Shown piece by piece: positions 10,188 through 21,197 of a DNA stretch of 64,000 nt. Both the position numbers and the translations under genes were made by a program. The stretch covers positions 620,001 through 684,000 of the forward strand of contig BLAL01000206.1 of NCBI GenBank assembly GCA_015698045.1, written 5' to 3'. The notes beneath the pieces were generated by a model. It was not told where the DNA came from. It did no database searches and worked only from the letters and a program-made list of their open reading frames with translations. Position 1 is the first letter of the stretch. Every line of letters begins with the position of its first letter. This DNA is from Rhizophagus clarus (lineage: Eukaryota; Glomeromycota; Glomeromycetes; Glomerales; Glomeraceae).

Positions 10188-13100
10188 AGCGACAATAAGA
10201 AAATCGGGGAAATTTGGTGAGAAAAAATTTTTTTGACCTATTTAATTATTTGTAGATCATTAAGATAACCGTATTGTTAATTGATGGAGCTAACTACAAA
10301 TGCATTGTCATACGATGTTATAAATGGAAGTCTGCTTTTGTTTTCTTTCCTTCTTTATATAACAAAAAGCACTGCGTTTTCATTAACTAAACTGCCCCTA
10401 ATATGTATGTCATCCGTGTGATCGTATCATGTGATCTCACTGGCTAATATTATTAAACCACATCTAATAATTGTTTGATTAACCATTTCCATTTAGCTGT
10501 AAACTACTTGAGCATCAGGTTCAAGAAAGTACCAGCCAAGTATTTCAATATTATACCAGTTAAATAGTGGCATTAGAGTTATGATAATGAGCATCATCAT
10601 TTATTATCTCAATCCATTGTAATCTAAGATCAAAACAGAATCAAACGATAAAGTGGTAAACTAAGCATCTTGCTAGTATCTTGCTTAGTTTCAGTATTCC
10701 TCCCAAGTGCAAAATAAATCTGCACGTTCTAAGGTTGAGAAAAAACGTCAAGAACATAAAATTTCTGAAATATCAAATTTGAGCAGCGAGTAGTTCCAAA
10801 GCCAACTAAATGATATCACACATTTCGCCTCTAAACGAAACTTAAAAGATAAATTTCTTTCTAAAGCACCTGAAAAGTAATGTCGACTCATCGAGAAAGG
10901 ATATATTTTGTAATTTTGTTTTTTTTTTGCTAACTCAACCGCTTTACCTGTCATCTTAGGTATTGAGCACGGGTAATTTTTTTACTATCATTCTGAGATA
11001 TTTTTTACATAATCATCATTCTTATCTTTTTTCCATTCCTTCTACTGATTACCGTAAATCAAAATGATACAACATTTTGGTTATGAAAACAATGATATAT
11101 ATACATTTTGCTGCTTATAATTGGAAACCTCTGTTATAATCGTGAAGTTAGGGATCAATAGTTGTCTAGAGCTAAAAGCGACTCTTGAACTACCAAAAAA
11201 AAATTATTGATAGAGGAAAAAGTTGGTCATTATTCTTTAATACATATTTTGAAAATTAATTTTAAATTCAAATAATATTAATACCAAAAAATGCTACAGT
11301 AGGGTTTATTGTTCTTCTTTATTTTCAAATCACTTACAATCTATGAGAGAAAACGGAACTCAAATTGGGCTAATAGACATGTTTGCAAATATGTGATCCA
11401 CTGTTGGATAGATAATCAGCTGTATCAAGACCTTTTATAATAAATAAACAAATCATTATCATAATAAACAAACTTTCGCATTTAACAATTTAATTATCAA
11501 ACCTTGTGCAGACCGCATCATTAAACAATCCTAATTAAACCTATCATTACATTTGTGAAAAGATTTAATACCAATTAGTGTACCACTTTAGCTTCATTAA
11601 CAGTAGCAATAGAAAATCTAAATCAATTTAAAATCAATACTTACAATAGCAAAATGTCCTCTAACATTAGTTCATTCATAAGCTCGACCAAATTCATCAT
11701 ATCACTATCAATTGTCAGGCCCTGTAGTGAAATAAATTGCACTAGTTTTCACGTACTATTTAAGACCAATGTAATTTTAAGACACTTCACTTTTATAACC
11801 TTCCTCTCTTACCGCTTATACCCAAGGAATAACCACCTTCATTAGTCACACTCGTCCGATTGAATAAAATTGTCGTGTATCATGAGTAATAAGTTTCTTT
11901 AGAATAGAGCTGAAAGTATAAGGATCAGAATTTGATAAAATAGAAGATAAACAGATACTAATTATTATAACAAAGTGATAAGAATATAATGATTGAGACA
12001 AATTTAGGTTATTCTACCCTTTAGAAATATCAACAATAAATGTTAAATCAAGATGCATCAACACAACGGAGCTTCGAGTTGTGATAACGAATGTTAAATT
12101 TCAATTTCATTCAAACAAAAAAGAATCTCCAATATGTTTAATGAAATAAACGGTCGGTTGAGGAGTTTTTAATATTGATTTGTGTCTTTCACTCTTTCTT
12201 CCTCATCAATCTTACATCTATATATTTTTTTTTTAAAAAAAAACCACATGAAAAAGTAACTATTCTTTTTTTTAAAAAAATGAGACTTTACGAACCTACC
12301 CTATATTGTTGAATTCACTGAATTCGGACAAATGTTAGTAATGTACCTAACGAGTTTTCCTTGCGAATAGAATTTTCTTAACAATTCAAATCCTTATATA
12401 ATACGCAACCTTTAAAAAAACCGTATAGCTTCTAATTACACGTTCCTATATTTCGCTGGACGCGTAAAGAAGGTATATTATGTAACATATTTCTTTATAA
12501 TGATGATGATGATCAATTTGATAGCGTCAGTCCCGTGATCCACTGATTAAGCGATTAAACTATAACAAATCAGTTTTGGCTTGTCTCGTTGAATTAGTTT
12601 GGAGAATAAAGCTCAGTCAAATTGTATACTGTATTAACGATTATTTAACCTTTTTTTATTCTCTAGGACTTTGTGATGGATTATCTCCACTGCCTATATT
12701 AAAGTAAATTAAAGACATTATACGATGAAAAAGATCTTTGGGCCATGATGTTTATTTGTATTATTGATTTAAAGTCTCAATCATTAAAACCAGTAATCTC
12801 CCGATCAACGGTTCCATGAAATAAATAACTTTGGTTGAAAAATTCTTTACACAATAGCGAAACAATAATTAATAAAGGCCATAATTTTAGCCTTTGATCA
12901 TTGAGCATAGTATTTTTTTATTCTTTTTTTTATGATGCAATCCAATTTTTTTGGATTTTGAAAATAAAAAAAAACCTAATTATTTCGTTCCTTTGTTATT
13001 ATTATCAAAATACATTATAGAATCACAAAAAAATAAAATAATATAAAATAAAACAATTCCGTCAATAATACTATTTAAAAGAAGAATAACATCAAAAAAA

Positions 13101-13322
13101 AAAAAATACATAACATATAAATAGATGCACATATATGTATCTAAAATCGCTGCCATAACAGATTCACCTTCTATAAGTAAAATTGATATAGACTGATTAT
13201 TGGATCCATTTATCAACTAAAGCCCCTTCAAGGACTTCTTGATTTCATTTTTTTTCTAACTCGCTATGAAATTTTAGATGTGAAGAGGAAGATATTTGAC
13301 TCTACGAAGCCCCATTTCGTGA
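10188..13322. other. intergenic, no gene seen
   Basis: This includes the promoter side of the F-box gene. I see a CATGTGAT box near 10428 and several homopolymer runs (12220–12280, 13090). Short open frames at 10748–10954, 11654–11845 and 12980–13216 lack domains and have unlikely composition. Confidence 0.5.
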
Positions 13323-13330
13323 CCCACAGG

Positions 13331-13480
13331 CAGTGATGCTTATTGGAAGTTTCCAATGAAATAGGACTTCCAATTCCTTCCAATTCCAATCATTCAATAA
13401 TTTTCAGTGTTTGAAATAATATTGGAATTGGAAGATTTGGAAGTCCAATTATGACTTCCAACTTCTAGTGCGCATCACTG
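13331..13480. mobile_element. hAT-type MITE, 150 bp, with 8-bp target duplication
   Basis: The element starts CAGTGATGC and ends GCATCACTG (9 bp, perfect). A longer inverted repeat runs inward on the left as TGGAAGT, GACTTCCAA, TTCCAATTCCAAT and on the right as its complement, so most of the element folds on itself. It is flanked by CCCACAGG (13323–13330) and CCCATAGG (13481–13488), matching at 7 of 8 positions. CAGTG ends and an 8-bp duplication are hallmarks of the hAT superfamily. It has no coding capacity and must have been mobilised in trans. Confidence 0.85.
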
Positions 13481-13488
13481 CCCATAGG

Positions 13489-14987
13489 TGGACGAATGAG
13501 GCTTTAAGGTAAAGAAAAATCTTCAAAGTTTTGTTTCACGCTATTTTGTTCTTTGCGTGATATCATTATCTAATAATAAAAGTAATGCATCACGTCAAAA
13601 TAAAAATATTGTTTCATGATCTTAAGCACGTGATCGGACGAGTTCAGCGGTATTGTTGCAAAAAAGTGAAATGTAAAATATAATTCAAAAACTTACTTGT
13701 AATAATGTTGATAAAAAAGGTCCTCTAATAGTAGAGTAAAGTTATAGCGCAATTTTAACACTTTTTAAGGGCGTTTCAGTGAGCTGATTGAGTACTTATT
13801 GCTAAAAAGTTTCTCTTCCATATTTGAAAAAAAACATTGCAATAAACAATCATAAAGGAGAGTAGAAACGCATAGAAAATTGTTGAATAAGTGCCACCGA
13901 GTCTGAGTATGGCAAAAATATCTTTCGTAAGAAAGGAATTTTTTTTTTTTTTTTTTTTTTTAGAGGAGGATGTCCATAGATAGATATACTGAGAGACTTT
14001 GTAGATAAACCATTTTTATTGCCAAACCGAAGCAGTAGACCGGTTTTATTGTTTAATAATTCCTTTTTGGTAAATTACGGAGCATACAAACCGGTTTTGG
14101 AGACCGTCGGAACCGAACTGAATGGTTATTGTAACCTCTCTGTTGTACTACAATTTACAATGAAACTTGGTTTTATGAAACTTGTTAAATTACGTTGAAC
14201 TGCACCTTCGCGTAATTTTAACCGGGATAGCCCAAAACAAGTAAGTAGTACTGATTCAGTATTTCTTTGACGTGAAATTACATGTCCTCAAAGTTTCAAC
14301 CTTTCACGTCTAGAATAGGAAACAAGGAAACGATGATATGGTTTATTTTATTGCATTTTATTGCTTGATCGTATCTCTTAAATGTAGTTGATATGGAATT
14401 AAATCCTCACTTCATCAGAACAAAGAACGAATACGCGAATGAGTTTGAATCAATCATTCGACTTTTTTTAATGGTAGTAAAGGATTGTGTTACAAAAGTT
14501 CCAATAATTAGTAAATTAAAAAAAGTTGTTTCAAAGATTATAATTAAAAAAATCTTCGTATATACTATAATCCCAAAAGAATATATATATTTGTTGCATA
14601 AATCATATTTATATTACTATTGTTCATTTGCTATACTTGCCGCGGACCCCATTTCAATTTGGTTCATTTGCTTTGATAGTTTTTTGAAAAAACACGGTTG
14701 ATATATTGTTTCTATAATATATGGATACGCTGCTTTATTCGGATTTACTTGACTCGGTCATAATAGCGACACAATCACTTGACTGATTTTATTACAAGTA
14801 AGTAGACATATCTGAAGCAGTGAAAACCATTTTTGTGTCTTGTGAATGATGCAAGATAATGTACGAAAAAGTGTTCTGCGCATCTTTAACGTAATTACGA
14901 GGATCCATTTTTGTATTTAACGTTACACTTGCACGGACAAATCTTATTTATAAGGTTAATCAATTCGACTTTGATAACTTTCAAAAA
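13489..14987. other. intergenic
   Basis: Holds a CACGTGATCGG box (about 13627), a 22-base poly-T tract near 13939 and two ACCGGTTTT-type motifs (14040, 14093). The open frame 14393–14701 (plus, 102 codons) has no recognisable domain and I do not call it a gene. Confidence 0.4.
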
Positions 14988-15149
14988 ATGACAGAAAAAA
15001 AAGTTAGTTATGACCCATGTGCAAAAACATTCCACGTTCACAAACCTCAAATTAGTTTTACTACTGCGTTAATGAGAAATGCAGCTTCGAGTATTTTTGG
15101 GACTTTATTCATTCCAGCTTCATCATATTTAGAAGCACACTATTACTAA
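14988..15149 (+). CDS. possible small protein or first exon, 53 aa
   Basis: An ATG-started frame reads MTEKKVSYDPCAKTFHVHKP, then ISFTTALMRNAASSIFG and TLFIPASSYLEAHYY, then a stop. Codon composition is more balanced than in nearby chance frames. The end overlaps a good branch-point and acceptor pattern (TACTAAC, then CTATAG 20 bases later), so the last codons may instead be intron sequence. No family is recognised and no partner gene is adjacent. Confidence 0.25.
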   Translation: MTEKKVSYDPCAKTFHVHKPQISFTTALMRNAASSIFGTLFIPASSYLEAHYY

Positions 15150-16681
15150 CTTCTGTAATACCATCTATAGTCTAGTCGCTAGAAATGGCCATAAAAAATT
15201 TAATCCTTTTTCGCTTAGTATAATGTACAATTAAAGCGTTATTAAATAAAGTTGGAAAACTTTGATTCTATATCAGATTAAATTATTTATTATGCCAAAA
15301 TCAGAAGAAACGGTTGTGGGATTCGAATCTCTGTGCAGTATATGCTTTGTTGTACAGTAAGATGTCGATCATGAAATAGTTGCTATCAAAAAAATTCAGG
15401 GGTAAATTTCTTCAAGGCGGTACATTATTTCTTTCTTAGTCGTTGTCAAAGAGTTTTGAGAAAGGTTGGAAGGTTAACATTACGTTACACTAATAAAAAA
15501 AGGAAATTCGGATTTGGTCATATATTTTGCAATTGCAAAGATTAGGAGGCAGGTCTTAAACTAAACATTTTTACAAAGTATGTTATTATCCGTAGGTGTA
15601 TTGAAGAATTATTATTATTGCCTGATTTTATCGGATTCATATTTTGAAAAATGAAGATATCCGCGTAAAATTTTTATTAATGGTATAAAATTTGTTAAAT
15701 TATTTGTATTATATTTATTATTTTATATTGCCAATGTTTAATATTTTATAAATTATTTTTTTTTTTATGGTACAATTTATATTGGTTACCTCATTATAAT
15801 TACTATTTAGTTGTTACAACTTTTACTACATTATGATAAATACAATTAATGAATGAGAATGATGGACATTTCTATTTAAAAATGGAGAAATAAATTATAA
15901 TTTAAAAAAAGTTTAGTTTAATTTATTAATTTAATTTTCTTGATGATAAATTTATTTTTTAATGTTAATTTTAATAGACAACATTAAATGAATAAAATGA
16001 TTGATACTCACAAATCCAGATATTTTCCATTAAAAAATTTTTTTTCTTTATAATGTATAATTAATGTATTTTATAATACATGATTTTATTATAAATGATT
16101 TAAAAGAAAAGACAAATGTATTTTTTTTTAACTTGCTAAAACCAAAATTGAATCTTTTTTTATTTTTTAATGCCTTAAATACTTGAATTTTTTTTTTTTT
16201 AAAAAAATTAATATCTTAATTATTATGATTATTATGTAACCTTTAAAATAAAATTATAGTTTAATGTTAGTTTGACCAAGCCTCACTGCTTACATTTGTT
16301 ACAGATGTATTGTTTCTATCTAATCAATTTTTTTGATCATTTATTATAGATACTTTTGTTTTAATAAAAATAAAAATAAAAATAAAATTATGATTATAAC
16401 TATATAAAAATAAAGCATTTTTACTTATTATTTTCAAAAAAAAAAAATATATATAATAAAATAAATTATCATTATATGTAATAGCTAAAATTTATTAACA
16501 AAAATTATTAAAGTAAACTAAAAATTAACTTTTTATAATTTTATTTAAATTTTATTTTTCAATATACTTTATAAATTTATAATACAATTAAAAAATAATT
16601 TTAATATTCTACTATATAAATAGATAACTTCATTAATAAAATTTTTGAATTATTAGTAACTATTAAATTTAATTTTAATTT
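15150..16681. other. intergenic, AT-rich
   Basis: No coding frame of note. Near 15325 a GGATTCGAATC motif resembles a tRNA T-arm but lacks the rest of a tRNA. Confidence 0.45.
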
Positions 16682-16880
16682 AATTTTTTTTTTTTTAATT
16701 AATATTACTTTTTTATAATAATTTTTTTTTTTTTTAATTAATATTACTTTTTTATAATAATTTTTTTTTTTTAATTAATATTATTTTTTTATAATAATTT
16801 TTTTTTTTAATTAATATTATTTTTTTATAATAATTTTTTTTTTTTTAATTAATATTACTTTTTTATAATAATTTTTTTTT
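16682..16880. repeat. about 38-bp tandem repeat, five copies
   Basis: Five copies of a unit made of TTAATTAATATTA, then a T-run, TATAATAA and a longer T-run, with period 36–40 set by the poly-T length. Copy starts are near 16695, 16735, 16772, 16808 and 16845. This is an AT-only minisatellite. Confidence 0.85.
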
Positions 16881-18183
16881 TAGTATTAAAAATATACAAA
16901 TATTTATTAGATAAAAATAGGATTATATAATAATTACTTCTAATTTAAATGAAATACTTCCAGTATATAAACCAATTCAAATATTTACTAATTAACTAAA
17001 CTAAAAAAACAAATTACTATTTTTAACTTAAATATATAAATTAAATAATAAAAATTGAAAATTAAATAAAATAATCAATTAAATAATAAACTAAAAAATA
17101 TTAAATAAAAATTAATTAAGAATAACTAAAATACATTATATAATGGTTTTTTATATAAATATTTTAATTTTTAGAAATAAGTATATCATAGAGATTTATA
17201 AGTCTATTTTAAAAATCTTAATAAATTTAGTAAAAGAAGTCTATATAAATAAGACTGTATTTTATTTTCACTTTATTCTAATATTATTGTATAAAAGAAG
17301 TAATATAGGAAAAGGATACACTTTTTATAATAATAATTTTATATTAAATTAATTATTAATTAAGCTATTTATTTAATAAATAATTATAAACTTATAATAT
17401 AATTATATAATAATGAACTGTTAACCTGTTACTCTATAATAGCAAAATATATATTTTTAAATAGTGTAATATATATAATTTAATATATATATAATTTAAT
17501 AATAGTTGCATATATATAAATAAGTATTTTAAATATTATAATAATATATATGTAAATTAATAATTTAAATATTACAATTACACACAAAATAATTATATAT
17601 TAAAAATTTTAATATTCTATTATACAATTAATCCTTAATATAATAAATCCTAGGTTTTATATTTCAATTTTGCTATAGAATTATAAAAAAAATTTAAATA
17701 ATTTTATTAAAAATTTATTATATAAATTTTTCAGATTTAATTTAATATAATTTATTTTAATTTTTTTTTTTATTACTTTTTTATATTAAGCTATTTATTT
17801 AATAAATAATTAAAATAAAATATTAATTAAAATACATAAGTAATAATTAAAAATATTAATTAAATAAGAATTAACAAATAATTAATTATATTATTTTTTA
17901 TTATATAAAAATCTATAAAGAAATCTATTTAAACACATTTCTCTTTAAATAGATTGACTTAAAATAATATAGCAAAATCATTATGAAATTATATCAAAAT
18001 TTTAAACAATTAGGATTATTTTTTATTTAATTTATTAGTTTTTATTTTTATTCAATTATTTTTAATTAAATTTTATATTATTAAAATAATAAAAAAAAAG
18101 GATTTAATTGACACTGTATTTTTTTATATTACAAATTAGCAAATACTATAAAATAAAAAAATAAATTAAAATATATCTTATCT
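16881..18183. other. AT-only stretch with short duplications
   Basis: Extremely AT-rich. A 25-bp block starting AAGCTATTTATTTAATAAAT occurs twice, at about 17364 and 17789. The 69-codon frame at 17143–17352 is Ile/Lys/Asn-only and not credible. Confidence 0.5.
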
Positions 18184-18565
18184 TTTATTCTGTAAAGTTA
18201 AATTAATTTTAAAAAATTTAGTTTTTTTTAAAATATTTTAGTATCTAATGGTTATAAAAAGATAAAATTTAGTTTTTTAAATTTCTTTTGCTAATATGCA
18301 TCTATAAATGGTGATAATTTTATATCTTTAAAATTAAAAAATAACTGGCTATTTTAATTTGTAATTTTTTAGTTTTTTAACAATAATTTTTTATTTTAAT
18401 AATTACAAAATGATTAACTTAATTTATTAGAATATCTTTATTAAAACCTATAAATAATACTAAATTTATATTTCTAGCATCAAATAGATGGCAAAATACA
18501 TTAATTTAAAAATTTATTATATAATTATAATAATTCATTATTATTTTTTCCTGAAAATTTATTAA
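18184..18565 (+). repeat. dispersed AT-rich repeat, copy 2
   Basis: Same family and orientation as 5677–6053, alignable along its full length with scattered substitutions and small indels. It keeps slightly more G/C than copy 1. Confidence 0.65.
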
Positions 18566-18879
18566 TCAATTAGAATTTTTTTTTTAAAATTTTACATAGA
18601 AAATACTAATAAAATATTTTTTATTTAAAAAAAAAAGATAATGATCTTCAAAATTCCTCCCAAATTTGGATGGAATACAGAATAAGGGATAATTATTACT
18701 AATGCAAACCATAGAATAAAAAAATAATGTGATGTTGAATACCATGGAATATGACAAAAAAAAATTTCGCCGCGTAATGGAGTGATTTAACAACAATTCA
18801 TTTATTAAAAACATATATTTTCAGTAAATACTTTAACTAAACACTTCACATTCTATTTTAATTTCTTTTAGGTTTCCAT

Positions 18880-19669
18880 TTATTTAATATTCAAATTTAG
18901 AAACATTACGACCGACTCATGACGACTATTCGCTCCACCAAAAATCACGACGGTCTCATATTCTTCAAATTCCATAAATGTAAAGGATCCCTTGGATGAA
19001 ATTTTATTTTGTTAATTTCCTACATAATTGAAAGTTTTATATTTAATGTTAAAAATTCATTATAAAAATTCATCATCATACTTTATTTCAAACTTACGTT
19101 CGTTAATTCAAGTAAATTTCCAGAGATTCGTTGAATGATAACTCTTCTAATTTAAATTAATGCGTAATAAAATCAGAAGAGTTACGTGTAGTGAGTGAGA
19201 TGATATTATCCGATGAAATATTAATTTTAAGCAGCAATAAAATCTCATTCCTACAAATAAAAAAAAAGTTATTAAAAACTACAAAAAAAAATATACAAAT
19301 AAATGTGCTTTAAACAGTTTACATTTTCGTCCAGTAAGTCTAGACTTATATTCAATACTGCTAGAAAAAAAACATAATATTAATAAAAATTGTTTCCTGA
19401 GTCATATTGATATGACAACTACAGTGAAATTACAAGAGTTACAGTATACAAGTTTAATAGTGTTAATAAATTACCATATAAATAATTAAAACGTACCGTG
19501 AATATTACTTTTATGAATACTTGAAGTATCAGAGAAAGAAATGAAGTCGAAGTCCTGTGCGAAAACTGATTCAAGTAGCAGTTGTTTAACTTCATTGGTT
19601 GCCGGATCGACAAACAAAAGTTCTGATTGGCTGAAATCAATTTATGTCAGACTCCAATGTGAATTCTAC
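18880..19669 (-). pseudogene. broken multi-exon gene, kelch-like last exon
   Basis: Minus-strand exon-like pieces in order are as follows. 19490–19655 reads LLFVDPATNEVKQLLLESVF, then AQDFDFISFSD, and ends at a GTACGT donor. About 19310–19370 (after TTTCTAG) reads VLNISLDLLDENVNC. 19087–19135 (after AAATTAG) reads RVIIQRISGNLLELTN before GTAAGT. 18880–19010 reads FMEFEEYETVVIFGGANSRH to a stop at 18880. VVIFGG is the signature of a kelch/galactose-oxidase blade. The pieces do not make a complete frame, and the 5' side ends 24 bp from a TIR element (19693–19945). A more decayed relative lies at 39910–40430. It may be a truncated host gene; activity is unlikely. Confidence 0.35.
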
Positions 19670-19692
19670 TAAAGAGGAGACCAAATTTTTAA

Positions 19693-19945
19693 TACCGTAT
19701 AGCGCTGCATACAGTACCCCCGGTACTATTCAAGAAAGCCAGCCTAGATTGAATAGTACCCCGGGGGGTACTATGTGAGGAGGGGGGTACTATACAAGGA
19801 ATAACTTTGGCCAAAAATCAAATTTTGGCCTAAATTAGCACCGGGTACTAATCAAAAATATCAAAATTTGTAGTTGAATAGTACCCTGGTACTATTTATG
19901 GGGGGTACTATTTGAGGGGGGTACTGTATGCAGCGCTATACGGTA
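19693..19945. mobile_element. 253-bp MITE with perfect 29-bp TIRs
   Basis: The first 29 bases, starting TACCGTATAGCGCTGCATAC, are exactly repeated in inverted form at the end. If TA is taken as the target duplication, the element proper starts CCGTATAG, as expected for a Tc1/mariner-type MITE. The interior repeats GGTACTAT/ATAGTACC and runs of GGGGGGTACTAT in both orientations, so it is a nest of short inverted repeats. It is strikingly G/C-rich compared with its surroundings. Perfect TIRs suggest a recent insertion. Confidence 0.85.
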
Positions 19946-20043
19946 AGTTTTATGATTTTCAAACCAACGTACTAACATTGTATGAGTATAGTTCAAGTTT
20001 CTCCCAGTTCCAATTTTTATAAAGAAAAGGTGGCATATTCAAA

Positions 20044-20103
20044 AACTGACATCACGTGATATTAGTTAATATGGTCACTCCTTTTTTTGCACCAATCAGA
20101 ATG
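20044..20103. promoter_or_regulatory. CACGTGA E-box plus CCAAT box
   Basis: ATCACGTGATA at about 20046 and CCAATCA at about 20094. The same pairing occurs at about 3706 and 3727, at 5157 and in the cluster near 40493. CACGTG is the bHLH-type core and CCAAT the NF-Y/HAP core. Here they lie 3' of the HMG-box gene, so their target, if any, is unclear. Confidence 0.3.
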
Positions 20104-20289
20104 CATATTTAGTTTTGATAATCATATTTTAAAATTCTATTTATTTATATTTTTCACCAATGAAATACAAAAAAATTAATTATTAAATAACTGATAAATA
20201 AAATCTTTCCCAAATGAAATACAAAAAAAATTTAATAATAACTGATAAATAATATCTAAATATCTATCTAAATTAATTATTTAAAAAAA

Positions 20290-20781
20290 TCAAAGATTAT
20301 AATAAGACAAATAGTCTATCAGTTCTTTATCTATGAATGGCTGAGATTCCGTGATCTCAGGTTGAGGCATTGTATTACTACTGTCTTGGGTATGCTGAGA
20401 ACTTTGGCCCCCATTCAAACAAAATGTAGGCATAGAGGCAGATTCATCCCATGGTTTTAGTTCCGTAAAGACCTCCTTGTATGACATACTCATTACTTTT
20501 GATAAGATATCATATATCATTTTTTTCTTTTGATCTTCGTTGTCCCACCTTTTTGATAAACATTTAGAATTGTTTCCAGGTTTGTTTTTTATGATGAATT
20601 CATGATCCCTGCAATATAACATAAAGGAATTCGGTGGTGTATGTCCATCTGCTGGGTTTAAAAGGTCGGCAAGAGGTAAATGAAGTTTTTTAATGAATTC
20701 GTTTTTATTTTCTATTTTGCCTAAATTTTTGTTGATAGACGCATTTAATTCCTCTAATTCATTTTGAGTAAGTTTAGGCAT
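20290..20781 (-). CDS. HMG-box protein (MATA_HMG type), 163 aa
   Basis: A single-exon gene with its ATG at 20781. Residues about 49–110 form an HMG box: PPNSFMLYCRDHEF opens it, SKRWDNEDQKKKMIYDILSK carries the conserved Trp and basic helix, and YKEVFTELKPW closes it. The Pro-Asn-Ser-Phe-Met-Leu-Tyr start and Trp in helix 2 are typical of MATA_HMG sequence-specific DNA-binding domains. The fungal mating-type regulators of this type gave rise to a large expanded family in Rhizophagus. The N-terminus is short and charged. The C-terminal tail is Ser/Gln-rich and ends in an acidic hydrophobic segment (DKELIDYLSYY). It is probably a nuclear transcription factor. The start is well supported because upstream sequence is repeats. 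Which family member this is, and any mating role, cannot be told from sequence alone. Confidence 0.85.
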   Translation of the reverse strand: MPKLTQNELEELNASINKNLGKIENKNEFIKKLHLPLADLLNPADGHTPPNSFMLYCRDHEFIIKNKPGNNSKCLSKRWDNEDQKKKMIYDILSKVMSMSYKEVFTELKPWDESASMPTFCLNGGQSSQHTQDSSNTMPQPEITESQPFIDKELIDYLSYYNL

Positions 20782-20946
20782 TTTGTGTGGTATAATAAAG
20801 ATATTGAAAAATAGAGATTTCTTTGAGAGAAATATATATATATATATATATATGTAGAAATGGATCGATAATAAAGTTTTATTTGAGAGAAATGGATCGA
20901 TAGTTAAGATTTATTGGAGAGAAATAAATCTATAATAAAATCGAAA

Positions 20947-21197
20947 GATTTGAGAAAAGTGAATTTAAAATAAAGATTTGAGAAAAGTGAATTTATAATA
21001 AAGATTTGAGAAAAGTGAATTTATAATAAAGATTTGAGAAAAGTGAATTTATAATAAAGATTTGAGAAAAGTGAATTTATAATAAAGATTTGAGAAAAGT
21101 GAATTTGTAATAAAGATTTGAGAAAAGTGAATTTATAATAAAGATTTGAGAAAAGTGAATTGATATAAAGATTTGAGAAAGGTGAGTTGATAGTAAA
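20947..21197. repeat. 28-bp minisatellite upstream of HMG-box gene
   Basis: About nine units beginning GATTTGAGAAAAGTGAATTT. Starts are at 20947, 20975, 21003, 21031, 21059, 21087, 21115, 21143 and 21170. The central units are identical. Degenerate half-units (TTTGAGAGAAATGGATCGAT) extend to about 20815. A (TA)n run lies at 20829–20850. It sits 170 bp upstream of the ATG, in the presumed promoter and 5' leader. Confidence 0.9.

Noticed and set aside
15310-15400. tRNA-like T-arm (GGATTCGAATC)
   Set aside because: The motif is a perfect palindrome and no D-arm or acceptor stem could be placed on either strand.
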